From NCBI GenBank assembly GCA_037039685.1, contig JAWNGF010000009.1, positions 2,108,001 through 2,172,000 on the forward strand: 64,000 bases of DNA, read 5' to 3'. This DNA is from Ceratobasidium sp. AG-K. Its lineage: Eukaryota; Basidiomycota; Agaricomycetes; Cantharellales; Ceratobasidiaceae. Positions 12,512 through 24,248 of this stretch are shown one piece after another; within the stretch, counting starts at the first letter, position 1, and every line of letters begins with the position of its first letter. Under the pieces are notes generated by a model that worked only from the letters and a program-made list of their open reading frames with translations, did not search any database and was not told the DNA's origin. The position numbers were made by a program, and so were the translations under genes.

Positions 12512-12610
12512 CCTTCCCGCTGCAACAACCTTCCCGCTGTAACAACCTTCCTGCTGCAACAACCCCCCTGCTGCAACAACCTTCCTGCTGTAACAACTTC
12601 CCTGCTTCAG
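12512..12610. repeat. 17-bp minisatellite, five copies plus a partial
   Basis: The unit CCTTCCCGCTGCAACAA is repeated head to tail five times (12512-12596) with C/T variation at two positions and one CCCCCC variant. A degenerate sixth unit follows. It lies just beyond the end of duplicated copy 2 and is absent from copy 1. Confidence 0.8.
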
Positions 12611-12646
12611 CACTGCAGTACACCTGTACCTCACCCAGACCCTATG

Positions 12647-12689
12647 CTTATTAGCCGAGGAGGTCTGATGGGGCTTTTCGGCTAATAAG
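12647..12689. repeat. Stem-loop, perfect 12-bp arms
   Basis: CTTATTAGCCGA (12647-12658) and TCGGCTAATAAG (12678-12689) are exact reverse complements around a 19-nt loop. It may be a small foldback or the ends of a deleted element. No poly-U tract or neighbouring gene suggests a terminator. Confidence 0.6.
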
Positions 12690-14103
12690 GTCGTGTTTCC
12701 TAGGATTTTCGCATCTCCAGCGATATCTCCCAGATATGTGTCGAAACCACCAATATCTTCGCATCTCCCACTCATCTCTCCATGCCCCCGGCGCTAACAC
12801 CCGGCACACTCCACGGCTTTTGTCGGCATCGACCGCCTGCCCTCGGCGCCGGCTTCTTCCTTCCGTTTTCGTCGTCCGTCGACACACAGGGAGCGCTCGT
12901 CGGCGCTAAGGGCACCAGGACACCGCTTGGCCGCCGGCCAAGGCTGATCAGCGGCGCCTAACTACAGCAACGTGGCTCGGCACGTCACATGCCCCATTGT
13001 CGCTGTCCGTGCGCCCGTCCCCAACGCCATTCCTGTCGCCGTCATCGTCGCCGCCGCCACCACCTCACTGCCGGTCGATAAAATTGCGATAAAATTGCGA
13101 AAAATTGCCCTAGACGACCGGATATATCATACCGGAAATATCGACTGAATGAATCGACAGCACATGTCTTGCCGACATGTTCCTTGACGCCGCCGCGGGT
13201 GATTTTTATCGCCGCCACAGCTCGAAACCGACCGTCAATTAATATCTACTGCCACCGGTGCGTAATACTGTGATTTGAGAGCTTTACACGCTGGTGTTTT
13301 TTTCTCTCAGATGCCGTCAAGCCACTGGATCAAGTGATTGCGTGCGGTTATTTACGCACGCTCGATGTGTCCGACACGCAATTGCCGACCCCTTGTGGCA
13401 TGAAAAGTTCTCTTCTCGTTCGACGATACTGGCTTGGTAGATGTGTCGGGCATCGAACCGATTACCCATAACTGGTATTATCACTCGGTCAAGGTGAGCG
13501 CTTTGGCTTGGTAGCTTGTCAGCTGACGAGAACTGGCCGTAGTTTAGATTTATCCTCAAGTAGACCTCGTAACTGCGCGACCATCGGCGCCATTACACCG
13601 TAGCTTCTGTCTAAGAACTCCAACGACCCCCTATCATCCCTAGCCATCTTTTTCGCAATTCTTCGCCGACTCATTATGAATTCACCCCCAAATCACTCCA
13701 GGTATCTACCTCAGCTCGTCTAACTATCGCTTGTCCATTCTCACATAGCGAGGGGTGAGCTGCTTACATCCTGGCACAATGAGACGGCCGTGCGGGCTCA
13801 CTTGCTCCTCACGACTTCAGTGCGCTCGTGAGTCTTAGTAATCACAAGGTATGTGTCTCGACTACTCAAAGTAATGGTCTCGTCACTATCGAAAGTTTTC
13901 CCATTGGCAGATTGCATCCAATCAACGCGATCCCCTGTAGGTTCACGGTTGAATGTACAAATAATCTTGTATAGAATTACCCCTCCGTCTCTCCTATCAG
14001 ACCTCTGTCTTGTAACCACGCGTAATAGATAGATTTGCTTCCTCGAAAGCGTGTGAGCTCCGGAAACAATTCCTAACGGATATTACTATATTGGGAGCTT
14101 TGG
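12690..14103. other. GC-rich to mixed interval, no supported gene
   Basis: The first 400 bp are GC-rich and rich in GCCGCC-type runs. The short tandem motif GATAAAATTGC recurs near 13077-13100. Minus-strand ORFs at 13317-13559 and 13798-14019 have protein-like composition but no recognisable domain and no supported splice links. Confidence 0.4.
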
Positions 14104-15429
14104 TTGCCATATCGCATTTCAGCCTTCAACACATGGCAATACTGTGATTGCTCCTGGGGAGAACGTAACCGTCAAGCTATCTTTCCTCCCAACCATGACT
14201 GGTCCTCACCGTGTAAGAGCTCGCAAGGCAATAAAACTACGGGGTCCACAATTCCCGTTCAACAAAGGATTTGCTGCAGACGATCCTGGTTCACAGGACA
14301 CATTATTGCCGACACATAAGCTGTATCTCACAGCGTCACAAAAACGAGCAGAGACTAGCCGACGATTAGTATCTAAGGAGTTCTCCAGTTGAGTGCTTTC
14401 ATTATACTACTTTTCTTCGAGTTTGTTGACGGAGGTTCAGAGCTTTCCACATATGAGCAGACCATCCTCACTGACTGGGCGGATTCTGGTCAATCTGGAA
14501 CGGAGCCACCGGGCGATATCAACCACAATGAGATGCTGGATGTCGATCCTTTTGTTGAAGACGTAGAAAGTGAAGAGGAGACCGAGAGAGATGTAATACC
14601 GACAAGTATCCTCCCGATGTAAGTACACCAATATTGTTCATTTTTGACATTGACAAAGCATACATATTGCAGATCAAGGTATCGGTCCTGGACCGAGAGG
14701 ACACATAACTTGAGCGCGGCGTGGGGTTGCCTCTACGAAGATCTTGCTGATGCATTACTTGATTACAACGCTTCGCCACAAGCCAATCTTGACCCTCCAG
14801 CTGATCGGTCACTGGATGAAGACGCTTCCAGCAAGATAGAAACTTTTGCGGTGGAAATTTTGGATATATTTCGTAAGGCTGTAATGTCTACTCTATAGCT
14901 ACAGAGTGGGCCTACTAACAATCGCTCTTGTAGTCCGACGGCGCAGTTTTTCTCTCACTCATTCGCAAGATGAACACCGTAATGTGGCACTCGTTCGAGC
15001 GGGGTTTATCTCCGCTAGTCCAACGCATCCCACCGCTGCAATTAGCATTCGCACACTAAAAGTGTTCTTAGGTATTCGACAACGCATGCCACAATTTAGT
15101 GTACAAGCTTTTGCCAAAGTACTTTGCGACTTGCACTTTGTGAGCATCTCGGTTGTGTGTGGTTCTTCTGTGTGGATTAATTTGCTCCCACAGATCCCAT
15201 ATCAGCGTTATCTTCGTGATCAACTATCAGCTGCGCTTGATGTATATTTTACACTCCTTAGAATTGTCGATTTCCGATTGTTACAAAAGTTGAAACGGGA
15301 TGGATCTGACTGGAGGCTGAAAAATGCATGCCCTCCGTGTACTTACAAGGTATATATCTCCGATATGTTACTCTGCAAAAAGCTAGGGGCAAAATAACAT
15401 CTTATAACACCTAATATACTGATTACCCC

Positions 15430-15660
15430 TTAAACATTCCCCCCACTATCATATCATGATATAACCTACCCTCCCACAATATATGCCCTTATAACACCAT
15501 GACATTACATGTGGTCATATACCCTCATTACAAACTAATATATGCTCCCATTACAACCTGTTATATACCCTCATTACAAAGCATTATCTATCCTCATTTT
15601 ACTGTGTCATAGCTCTCTTTACACACGGTAATCCATCCTCATTACATCCAGTCATATGAC
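15430..15660. repeat. Subterminal repeats of the Plavaka element (left end)
   Basis: The motif CCCTCATTACA and close variants recur at 15531, 15546, 15568, 15590 and 15636 in an AT-rich tract. The right end has CACTCTCATTACACC at 23228-23242. TAAACATTCCCCCCACT at 15430 recurs in direct orientation at 23215. Subterminal repeats of this kind are the usual transposase-binding sites of CACTA-like elements. Function here is inferred. Confidence 0.55.
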
Positions 15661-16288
15661 TCAATAACCTAAACATATAAAGCTGTATTACACAACCAGA
15701 TTGCATGTAATGAGTCATGGTTGCACCAGCATGGGGCTAGTAAATATATTCATGCAAATGAGAGAATTATTGGCGCCATCGGACCACATCAAACTTTTAA
15801 ACAAATTAGTCAATTTGATCCAACCAATCAATCAACCAATGGAAGAAATGCCGCAATCTAGTCGCAAACATTTTACCAATTGGAAGCTATCACACAATTG
15901 GGAAGTTGGGTTGTTATTCACTAAGGAGCAGCTATAGTACATGTTTTTACAGATGGCAGGACTCAATACAGAGGGGGGAGTATGACACAGATGGCCCAAT
16001 CGGTCAATTTGATGCCTGTTTATGGTCATCATCATTAGTACTGCATGACAAAGACCTGAAAGAAACTCACCAGAAGGGAGAGTTGGGAGCAAAGTAGCCG
16101 GGTCAGCAGGGGCAAACAGTGGTCAATGTACACAGCCAAGTCACGAAGCAAGAGTCAGGAGTGGTGTCGAGAAGAGGGGCAGGACAGAGCATGAGTGAGA
16201 GGTTGGGCACAGTCGGTTTATATAGAACAGAGCCAGCCAAATGTAAACACACAACAAGACCAAAGATCTTTGGTCAGAGAGTTTCACC
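15661..16288. other. Plavaka element left non-coding arm
   Basis: No coding exon could be supported between the subterminal repeats and the stop codon of the DUF6532-like gene. It should contain that gene's 3' UTR, since the gene reads leftward. Confidence 0.5.
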
Positions 16289-19126
16289 TTAGTCCTTGGC
16301 ACGCCGTTTCCCCTTGGCCAGGGCACGGGAGCCCTCAGGCACTTGGTGCTTGGGGTTGCGGACTGGTGTATCTGGCTGTACCCGGTCAGCTCGAGTAATT
16401 GGCTGAATGGGTGGCTCCTCATTTGGAGTGGTGCCAGCGTGTGCACTTCAAAAGAACGTCGGTTTCCTGTCCTTCAATCAAAACATCTGATACTCACATA
16501 CCAAACCAAAACCACTCCAGTCGGAAATCCCGTAAACACTTCGGGGCAGGTGTTGCGTATGCAAGTAGACCCTTGAGTTGTGCATCGTAGACCTTGATTT
16601 GCCTTCCTGCATTGAGGTCCAACTTGGTGTGCTGCCCGGTCTGCCACTCCTTGATACAATGTTGCATTGTTGTGAGAATTGTTGCAATGGCCGGGAGAGG
16701 TATTGGACGGAATTTCTCATGGTAGTGTATGCCAATGGCATCAGGCCCGGAGAAATAGCCAACAGCAATACATTTCTCGACCGCCGGGTGTTCATAGGCG
16801 TCGATGTCAGCTTGAAGACCCTACAGCTGAGATTAGTTACCTCATGATTGTGCACAGTTCATAATGCACCTTGCAGTAAAATATGTTTGAGGCAAGTTTC
16901 TTGACAAGTTTTTGATTATGCCGTAGTTCCTTGCTCGAGCAAGGTGGATTGAAAAACCCATACTCGAATTCGATTTTCGGACGCAATTGAGTTTTGAGCT
17001 CGCTACAAAACCAGGAAATGCGGTGGACCATCTGAAGGCAGTCAGGTATCCAAACACATGTGAGCATGAAATAGTGCTTACAATGCAAACAAGCCCTAGC
17101 AGCGGCTTCTGGTATGGTTCATTGGGTGCCTCCCGGTGCCAGACAACTTCAAACACCTCCTCCGCCCACTCACACAGTGTACCAAAGGTCTCGTAAGGGC
17201 CACGAGTGAAAGCAGTTGCCAGTAGTTCTGGCATAGCCAATCGAGCAATGCGCCGAGGCAAGCCGGGGAAATCATTGAGCGTGGCCTTCCGACAGGAAGG
17301 CTGTAGGTTAGCATTAACATACATGCCACAACGAGTGATTATGGGCACTTACAAGGTGTTTACCGGACACTTGGGCTGAGTGAGCATCAAGCGCCTCGGC
17401 ATTATCCTCAACAAAGTCCATGTGGCCCAAAGCCAACGTTGATTGTGATGGGCTGGCGCCAAGCCTAGATATGGCACCTGTCGCTCTGGTGCCTAAGTGC
17501 GACCTCAAATCACCGAGCGCCTTGAGAATCGCCCCAAATGCGTTGAGTGGATACCCGCTCTGAGTGGCTTGGCTTGCCGACTCAGCACCCTGATTCGCCA
17601 TATGCGCAACCCACGCAATTGCAGTGTCAAGGTCAGACGAGGATGGGGGTTGCAGAGTGCTAAGCGACCTGGGAGGTGGGGCTTGATCGCTTGTTGTGAC
17701 CTGGGTCTCGATTGGCACAATAGGAGAAGCAGGAATTCCCAGGGAATTGGGCTGAGACTCTAGCACAAGGTCCCTGGCGATTGCAGACCGTCCTCGAGTT
17801 GGTTGTGGCTTAGATTGGGCGGTTGCATGAGGCCAAATTTCGCCCGCTTGAGAATAGGCTGGGTGGGCAAGGCGAGGGCGTTTACTGACCAGTAAACTGT
17901 CAGAGTCGGAGTCTGAGCTTGTGTCCAAGTCATTGGACTCCATCTCAAACCCATTGGTTGTCGCGGTATTGGTGTTTGCACACATGTCACCTGGTAAATT
18001 GGGGGCTTCTGGTTGGTAAATGAAGACAGCTGAGGGAGTGGGTTGAGGGATTGTTGCCGCTGGTGCGAGGCGTTGTGACACTGAGTCGCCAGGTCCGAGT
18101 TCGACAATTGAAGACTTGGTCTTGGATTCGGTCGCCGTATCCTCATCAATGTTTGTGGCAATCTCTATGCGCGTCTCCAAGTGACCTGATGCAAGTTGCT
18201 CCATTGGTTTTGACGTAAGGTTGCCTCGTCCTGTCGAGTAACAGAGACAAGGTTAATGGGGTGGTAGTGTTTTGCAACACAACTTACCAGAGGGCGCGTT
18301 GGCCTGGGGTGGGTATCCGCCCGCCAGGACCACTTCATGGGCTGACTGCATGACGGCCTATGAGGAGGTTAGTACTGCCCGAGAGGGATGTGAGACACCT
18401 ACCGGAGCACTCCCCCCCTCAACATCCATGGGAGTCGCTTCAGGACCTTCCGCTTGGTCAGCGATCGCTGCAAGGACCTTTTCAAGTGTCCTTGGTGGTA
18501 ACGACGAGGCATCGACCCCGAGGAAGTCTGTTGCACGATGGATGGCCTCTTTGCGGTTGTCGGTCTTTCGACCACCAGCGGTTGGACCCTGGCTCTCCAT
18601 AAACAAATTGCCAGGTTTGGGTCCTGGTGTGGTAAACGGTTCTGCCATAACGTGAGTCAGAAGTACTGATTGTGGTGGGAAAGAAAACTTACCCAACGAA
18701 CTATTGTTGCCTGTTGTCCGAGTATTGGGCTGGACAATGCGTCCGGGGCGGTCACCTCGTTTGCCGTGTTGGCGCTTCTTCAATTTGGGGGGTTGGTTTG
18801 GCTTCACAGGAGTCGGAGGGTGACTTGACCCTCTCGAGCTGGCCTGGTACTCGTCTGGCAACAAGTCAGTGACGCTGGAGCGCGACAGAAGCAAATTCGA
18901 CATACCGGATTCGAGTTTCCGAATAGAAGGTCGGCGTGAACGCTGGGAGCGTTTCAGTTCGCCACCCGCAAGTTCTGTATCCTATCCAGTGCGCAAGAGG
19001 ATGAGTTGTATAACTTGTGGTGCTGGATGGACTTACGGGTTGCGTAGCAGGCAGGTACAGGTGGTCAGATGCCAAAAGATACGGGTCTGTGGGTCTTGAA
19101 ACAGGTTCAGCAAGAATGGAGGGCAT
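16289..19126 (-). CDS. DUF6532-like protein encoded in the Plavaka element
   Basis: About nine exons are joined by short GT-AG introns (for example 19036-18982 and the intron beginning at 18905). The proposed start is the ATG at 19126; further upstream exons cannot be excluded. The N-terminal half is low-complexity and basic/serine-proline rich (KLKKRQHGKRGDRPGR near 18750) with an acidic-serine patch (SDSDSDSLL). The C-terminal half (about 17300-16560) is globular. It contains GPYETFGTLCEWAEEVF and, further on, the KFRPIPLPAIATILTTMQHC and EWQTGQHTKLDLNAGR stretches, which match my memory of the basidiomycete DUF6532 domain. The tail ends GKRRAKD-stop at 16289. No in-frame stop interrupts the spliced frame. 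Function is unknown. Its position, divergent from the transposase and within the same TIRs, suggests an accessory transposition protein. Confidence 0.65.
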
Positions 19127-19690
19127 TCAGTAGCTTGATATCGATTTACCTGCGCTGACTTCCTTAAATAGAATACATATTTGCGAATATATGCATGCTG
19201 CTGGGACACTCATGTGGATTCTTTTCGGTGACACAACTCCCTGGGCCCTCGTCGCATCGGGTATCAAGTGGCATGAGGGAGGACTGCCAGTTGAGTTGAA
19301 AGAGGGAAAGGCGCCGGTGGCGTCTGGTGGGCCCAAAGCAATGCACTGGTCGCTGATGTTGGAAATAGTCAAAAATACAAACGCCTACACTAAGTCGTGG
19401 TGTTGGTGCATGGCAGGAAGCGGGGACAGGGGACTCACAGTCGTGGATTGGCCTTCCGTAGAGTGACAAGCAAGCCGGTTGTATTGCGAGACCGGTGTCG
19501 GCATCTCGGGTTGCCAGGCACAAGCTTGGGCAGACGGACCAGTGCGGTGTGGGGTCAACCTCAGGAGTAAGCCAATGCAAATAATACAGCGCGATACGCG
19601 AGCATTGAGTGAGACTATCCAAAACGTGGACAATGAACTCATCTTGTTCGCAATCACACCCTCACCTTTTTCAACCAACTGTACACGCAG
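19127..19690. promoter_or_regulatory. Divergent intergenic region of the Plavaka element
   Basis: About 560 bp lie between the two divergent starts and presumably hold both promoters. Short open stretches on the minus strand (19164-19622) could be extra 5' exons of the DUF6532-like gene. This could not be decided by eye. Confidence 0.4.
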
Positions 19691-22600
19691 ATGGCGCGAG
19701 GACAAACGATGTATGCACGTGCTGCACGCCGTGCAGCCTTGACACTCCCTGGTCTACCTCGAGGGAGTGGGCTGGAGCTAGTCAGCCCTGGCGACGATTG
19801 TTTCTATTGCCCCTATTGTCGAAAATCCTTCAAGTCCGACGCTGGTCGCAATCGCCATATCCTCCTGCGACCACATTGCTGTACTCAACACCTACAAGCC
19901 AATAAGAAGAGAAAACACAAACGCAAACGGGCGAACCCACCATCTTCCCAGTCATCTCAACGCCAACCGCTCCCAAATCGGCCACAGATAGACTCGGACG
20001 AGTACGAGCCACCAGTTGCTGGACCATCCAGGCTACCCGCAACGACACTTGCCCCTGACAATGCGAACCTGGGGGACGATGGGTGTACTAGCGAGGGTAT
20101 ATTTGTCGAGAGATTTCCGGTTGGTACTGCAGGTGCACCAATTGGGTTTGCACATAAAGACGAGCCCAACCTACAAGAGTACCTGAGCTCGTGTGGGCCG
20201 CTAGGCGATCGCGATTTATTCGGAACCGCCGAGATCTTGATGACAACTGGGTTGACTGGTCGAGGAAGGACTAGGCATCTGAAGGGCCCAATGGTGAGCG
20301 ACAAAATCCAATTCCATTCAGATCGTTCACATACCGGATAGTACAAGGGGAAAACCCCCTGGAGAGACAACGCTGGCCTACTTAGGGATCTTGACCGGCT
20401 TCCCAAAGGCCCAAAGTGGACGACCTCTGAAGTGTCCGCTGGCGAGGGCTCGTTCAAGCGCCGGCATATCATTCACTTGCGGGACATTCTCGAGGTGGTT
20501 CGTGAGCTTATTGGAGCGAGTCGGTTTAAACACTGCCTCCGGTATGCTCCAGAGCGACGCTGGACTTCAAGGCAGCGGAGACGCCGGGTATACGACGAAA
20601 TGTGGAGTGGAGACTGGTGGTGGCGGATGCAGGTGAGGATAGACCGTTTTGAGGGCAGATATTGGGGACTTACCTGTTTCAGTATCTGATTCGCAATAAA
20701 AACGGGACTGTTGTGCCGTTGATTGTGGCCACCGACGAGACCACTCTGACAAACAACCCGCAAGGCCCCAAAGGCTACCCTGTGTACCTATCCATTGGCA
20801 ACATCAGTAAGAGCCTTCGACGTCGCCCCACCAAAAGAGCAATGATTATTGTCGGGTACTTACCTGTTGATTCATTCAACGATGTATGCGATGAGGATTT
20901 GCGCAAGCGCTACCGGGGAGAGCTACTCCACCGATCCCTGGAGAAGGTTTTCGAGCCGCTGAAGTCGGCTTCGTCGAACGGCATCCTCGCCTGGTGTGCT
21001 GATGGTCACCTTCGGCACATTTACCCGATCATTGCTGCCTGGGTGGCTGACTGGCCTGAGCAAAACGATATTGCTTGCACATTTCGGAATGGATGCCCAA
21101 AATGTTTACAGAAATGGCATGGTCGAGGTCAAGGGGGGATGCGTGCACCGCTCCGCGATCCAGGCGTCACGATCAATGCATTTCAGGACTACGCACGTAC
21201 CCAACAGACAGCAGAATTGAAGGCACTTCGCCTGAAGCCGTGCATACCGTTCTGGGCAGGTATCGAGCATGTCGACATCGGGATGTGTTTGACTCCCGAT
21301 CTTCTTCACCAGCTATACAAAGGGATGTTCGAGCACGCACGCGGCTGGGTTGAAGACCTATTGGGCACAGAGGAGTTTAACCGACGGTTCAAAGCAATGC
21401 CACCAGCTCATGACTTACGCCACTTCCACAAAGGTGTTACAAAGGTCAAAGTGTGGGCGGGGCGCGAGTCGAGGGAGATGATGCGCCAATTCCTTCCAGT
21501 GGTGATCGATGCTCAAGCCCCTCCGGATTTCATCCGGCTCATTCGCTCACTACTCGATTTCTCTTACCTCGCCCATTGCGAGCAGCTGACCGATGCCGAC
21601 CTCATTGAGATGGACCGACTGCTGGCTTTATTTCATCGAGTCAAAAAGGTTTTGGTCTCACCGCCACTCAATATTGTCACAGGAATGGGCGCGTTTGATC
21701 GATTACCAAAGCTTCATATGCTCAGCCACTATACACAATCGATTCGAGAGCTTGGGACGCCAGACGGGTACAGTACGGAGACACCGGAACATCTACATAT
21801 TTTGTATGTCAAAAACGGCTGGCGGTTATCCAATCGCCGGAATCCCATGCCTCAAATCGTCAAGTACGTTCGGCGACTCGAGGCAATCCATATTCAGCGC
21901 ACTTTCATCGACGAGTACTATGGTGAGCACCTGGGCACTGACGCTGAACAGGCAGAGCTATATGGGGAGGGCGAAGAGGACGATGAGGGGGGCATTGAGC
22001 CGGGTTCCAATGACAATGAGAACAACGAAGATGATGATGGCGACAGCGCTGTCTGCGAACCCTCGGAAGATCAAGAGACCTTCTATGAGCTCCGCTATCC
22101 ACGGCCAACCATTTCCATTGCTCGGCAGCCGACGGTCTCGCGAGTGCCCGGGAGTGAGCTGATCGCCTCATATGGTGCTACCGATCTGATCCGGGCACTA
22201 CACCGGTTCCTTTCGTACAAGGCACACCAGCTCGGTGAGGACTTCTTTGTCCTCCCCTCTGACCTCTTCGACGTCTGGCACAAGGCTACCCTCCAACACT
22301 CACCAGTTCCGTTCGCTCCGAATCGTCCTTGTCATCGCGATGTGATTCGAGTGCAACCACGGGTTCGAGATGGTGCTGGCCGTGTTGTGGGGCCGGGACT
22401 GTTCGATACGGCGCTCTTTCCCTTCAATAAGGATGGTTTGGGACTTAACCGTAAGTGTTTAGAAGGGCTAAAAGATCTCTGCGATTGCATTGGCTAACCC
22501 TTGCGAAGGACTTCGCGCTGGTCGTGTTCGTACCATTTTCTCACTCCCACCCTGCCTTCAGTGTCTATATTCCGGCCCACTTGTCTATCTTGAGGTGTTC

Positions 22601-22873
22601 CTCCCATTTCAGCCCGACACCACGGATTCGCACCTCTTGTTGAAAGCGACTCGGGCCACTTTTGAGGGCGCACCTGCAGCGCTTGTCCTCCCTCTTACAA
22701 CCTTGTCAATGGCCTGCCACCTTGCCCCCAACTTTACCTACCCATCGCCGAAATATTCTCATCCAACTCGGGGTGTGTTTGAAACACTTTCCACCATCAA
22801 CCACTTTGTTTTCAACGACTTTTATAACCATTTCACATATCTCTGGACAACATATTGGCGGAAACAAGGGTAG
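19691..22873 (+). CDS. Plavaka transposase
   Basis: Four exons, 19691-20293, 20342-20632, 20683-22450 and 22509-22873, give an uninterrupted protein of about 1008 residues. A C2H2-type zinc finger (CPYCRKSFKSDAGRNRHILL) lies near residue 38 and is followed by a lysine/arginine-rich stretch that could be a nuclear signal. The transposase core has VATDETTL, WCADGHLRHIYPII, CPKC, CLTPDLLHQLYKGMFEH and DLRHFHKGVTKVKVWAGRE, characteristic of the basidiomycete Plavaka family (CACTA-like, RNase H fold). An acidic linker (EDDEGG...NNEDDDGD) near residue 740 precedes the C-terminal region. It would bind the element ends and cut and rejoin DNA in the nucleus. All introns are 48-58 nt with consensus ends. 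It appears intact. Confidence 0.88.
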
Positions 22874-23242
22874 ACCTAACTCCTACACGCTATAACGTGA
22901 GCATCATATACTTAATTTTCGTTCCCTTGACTCACCGTGATACTCTCAGCTCGATGTCACCCTTCAGACCAGTTTCCTGTGCTGTGTAATCTATGTATCT
23001 ACTATAATTGTTACATGATGCATTGTATTCCTACTGTGATACCACTCGTGTTGTATATTTAGAGATTGGAGCTCATTTTGTGTGTATCTCTAATCGGTTA
23101 TAATGGTATAATGACACCAAATGACTGTGTCGGGAATCTCATATCCTAAAGGTGATATTAGCACTAATTTTACACACATTGATAAATGAGGGGTAATGAG
23201 ATGTGATTTCTCCGTAAACATTCCCCCACTCTCATTACACCT
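22874..23242. other. Plavaka element right non-coding arm
   Basis: An AT-rich tract of about 370 bp between the transposase stop and the right inverted terminus. It holds one CTCATTACA subterminal motif. No gene seen. Confidence 0.5.
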
Positions 23243-24248
23243 GAGGTTTTTCCAGAGTAAAGCACATTGATTTCTGAACAATCGAATCAGCTGAATCACG
23301 AGTCTAGACTTATATACTCAATGATGGCGACTGGGGACGGAAACACGTCGCTTAAGCGATATGTACGGTCTGGCGAAAATGACCCACGCACGTTCTCTAG
23401 TTTGCATATGCTGGAGCCGGAAGACGTTGACCGATATCAAATCGAGGGCTCGGCTCACAATAGACCAACTGCAAAGAGAAATCAAACTAGAACAGAGGTA
23501 TGGCTGTGGTTTGTCGTCCGTTTGTGCCAAACTTACTCTTGCATGCCGAACAAAGCACGGAGATGAAATAGACAGTGAATCCGTGTTGCCGTCAGCATGT
23601 GCTCCCCGTTGGAAAAACGCACGAAATGAAAATTCAAAGGATACCTTCAATGCCTTGGATGAGACAGGTATATTTACGGTTTTGTGCCGCCATGGAATCG
23701 TCCTGATGACAGCCAACATGATTCGTACTGGGGAACGGTAAGTGAACATTGGTAATTCAGTTACTTGATACATTGTTGAATATTGTCCATTAGGGCAAAG
23801 TACCCACTTGCTGCTTTCTCAAAGGTCATTACTGCTCATGGAAAAGATATATTGATTGGATACGATATCGGCTGCCAGCATTCAGTCACTGCCCATAACC
23901 ACCCGTTGACTAGTGATCTAGTCCGTGAGAACAATACAAGTTATGTAGTGGGTTCGTTTCATGGATATGCGCATGAGCGCCCATGCCAGCTGGATTGGCA
24001 CCCACTATGGCGTACTGGCGCTGGTATCGAGGATTTCGAGGGCTGCAAACGCTTTTTCAGTCACTCAAACGGCGTTGCGAGGTGTACCCAACATGCGTCG
24101 AAATATAACCGACGACAGCAAATTCAGCAACATATAGACATTTCAGATAAGGATGCGTTGGCTAACTTGGGTATGTCACTGCTTGGATAGCAGGATTTAT
24201 TGTACTTGCTCACTCTCGGGGCTAATTTCACAATCAGGAAAGTTCATA

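Larger units (their letters stand above)
15368..23260. mobile_element. Plavaka-type DNA transposon with two divergent genes, inserted in a KDZ intron
   Basis: The left end TTACTCTGCAAAAAGCTA (15368-15385) and the reverse complement of the right end, TTACTCTGGAAAAACCTC (23260-23243), agree at 15 of 18 positions. A TA target duplication is possible (15369-15370 and 23258-23259), with CTCTG as the element tip. Removing the element leaves 21 + 31 = 52 nt of intron with GT and AG intact, a normal size for this genome. The element carries the DUF6532-like gene (minus) and the Plavaka transposase (plus), both open. It is therefore younger than the KDZ gene and perhaps recently active. Confidence 0.8.

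Noticed and set aside
12425..12775. Minus-strand ORF across the minisatellite
   Set aside because: Its repeats (KVVAAG-type) merely translate the 17-bp tandem array.
13317..14019. Two minus-strand ORFs upstream of the KDZ gene
   Set aside because: Protein-like composition but no family recognised and no supported gene model.
15531..15650. Regularly spaced CCCTCATTACA motifs considered as a CRISPR-like or centromeric array
   Set aside because: Eukaryotic sequence, irregular spacing and degenerate units at a transposon end; better explained as subterminal transposase-binding repeats.
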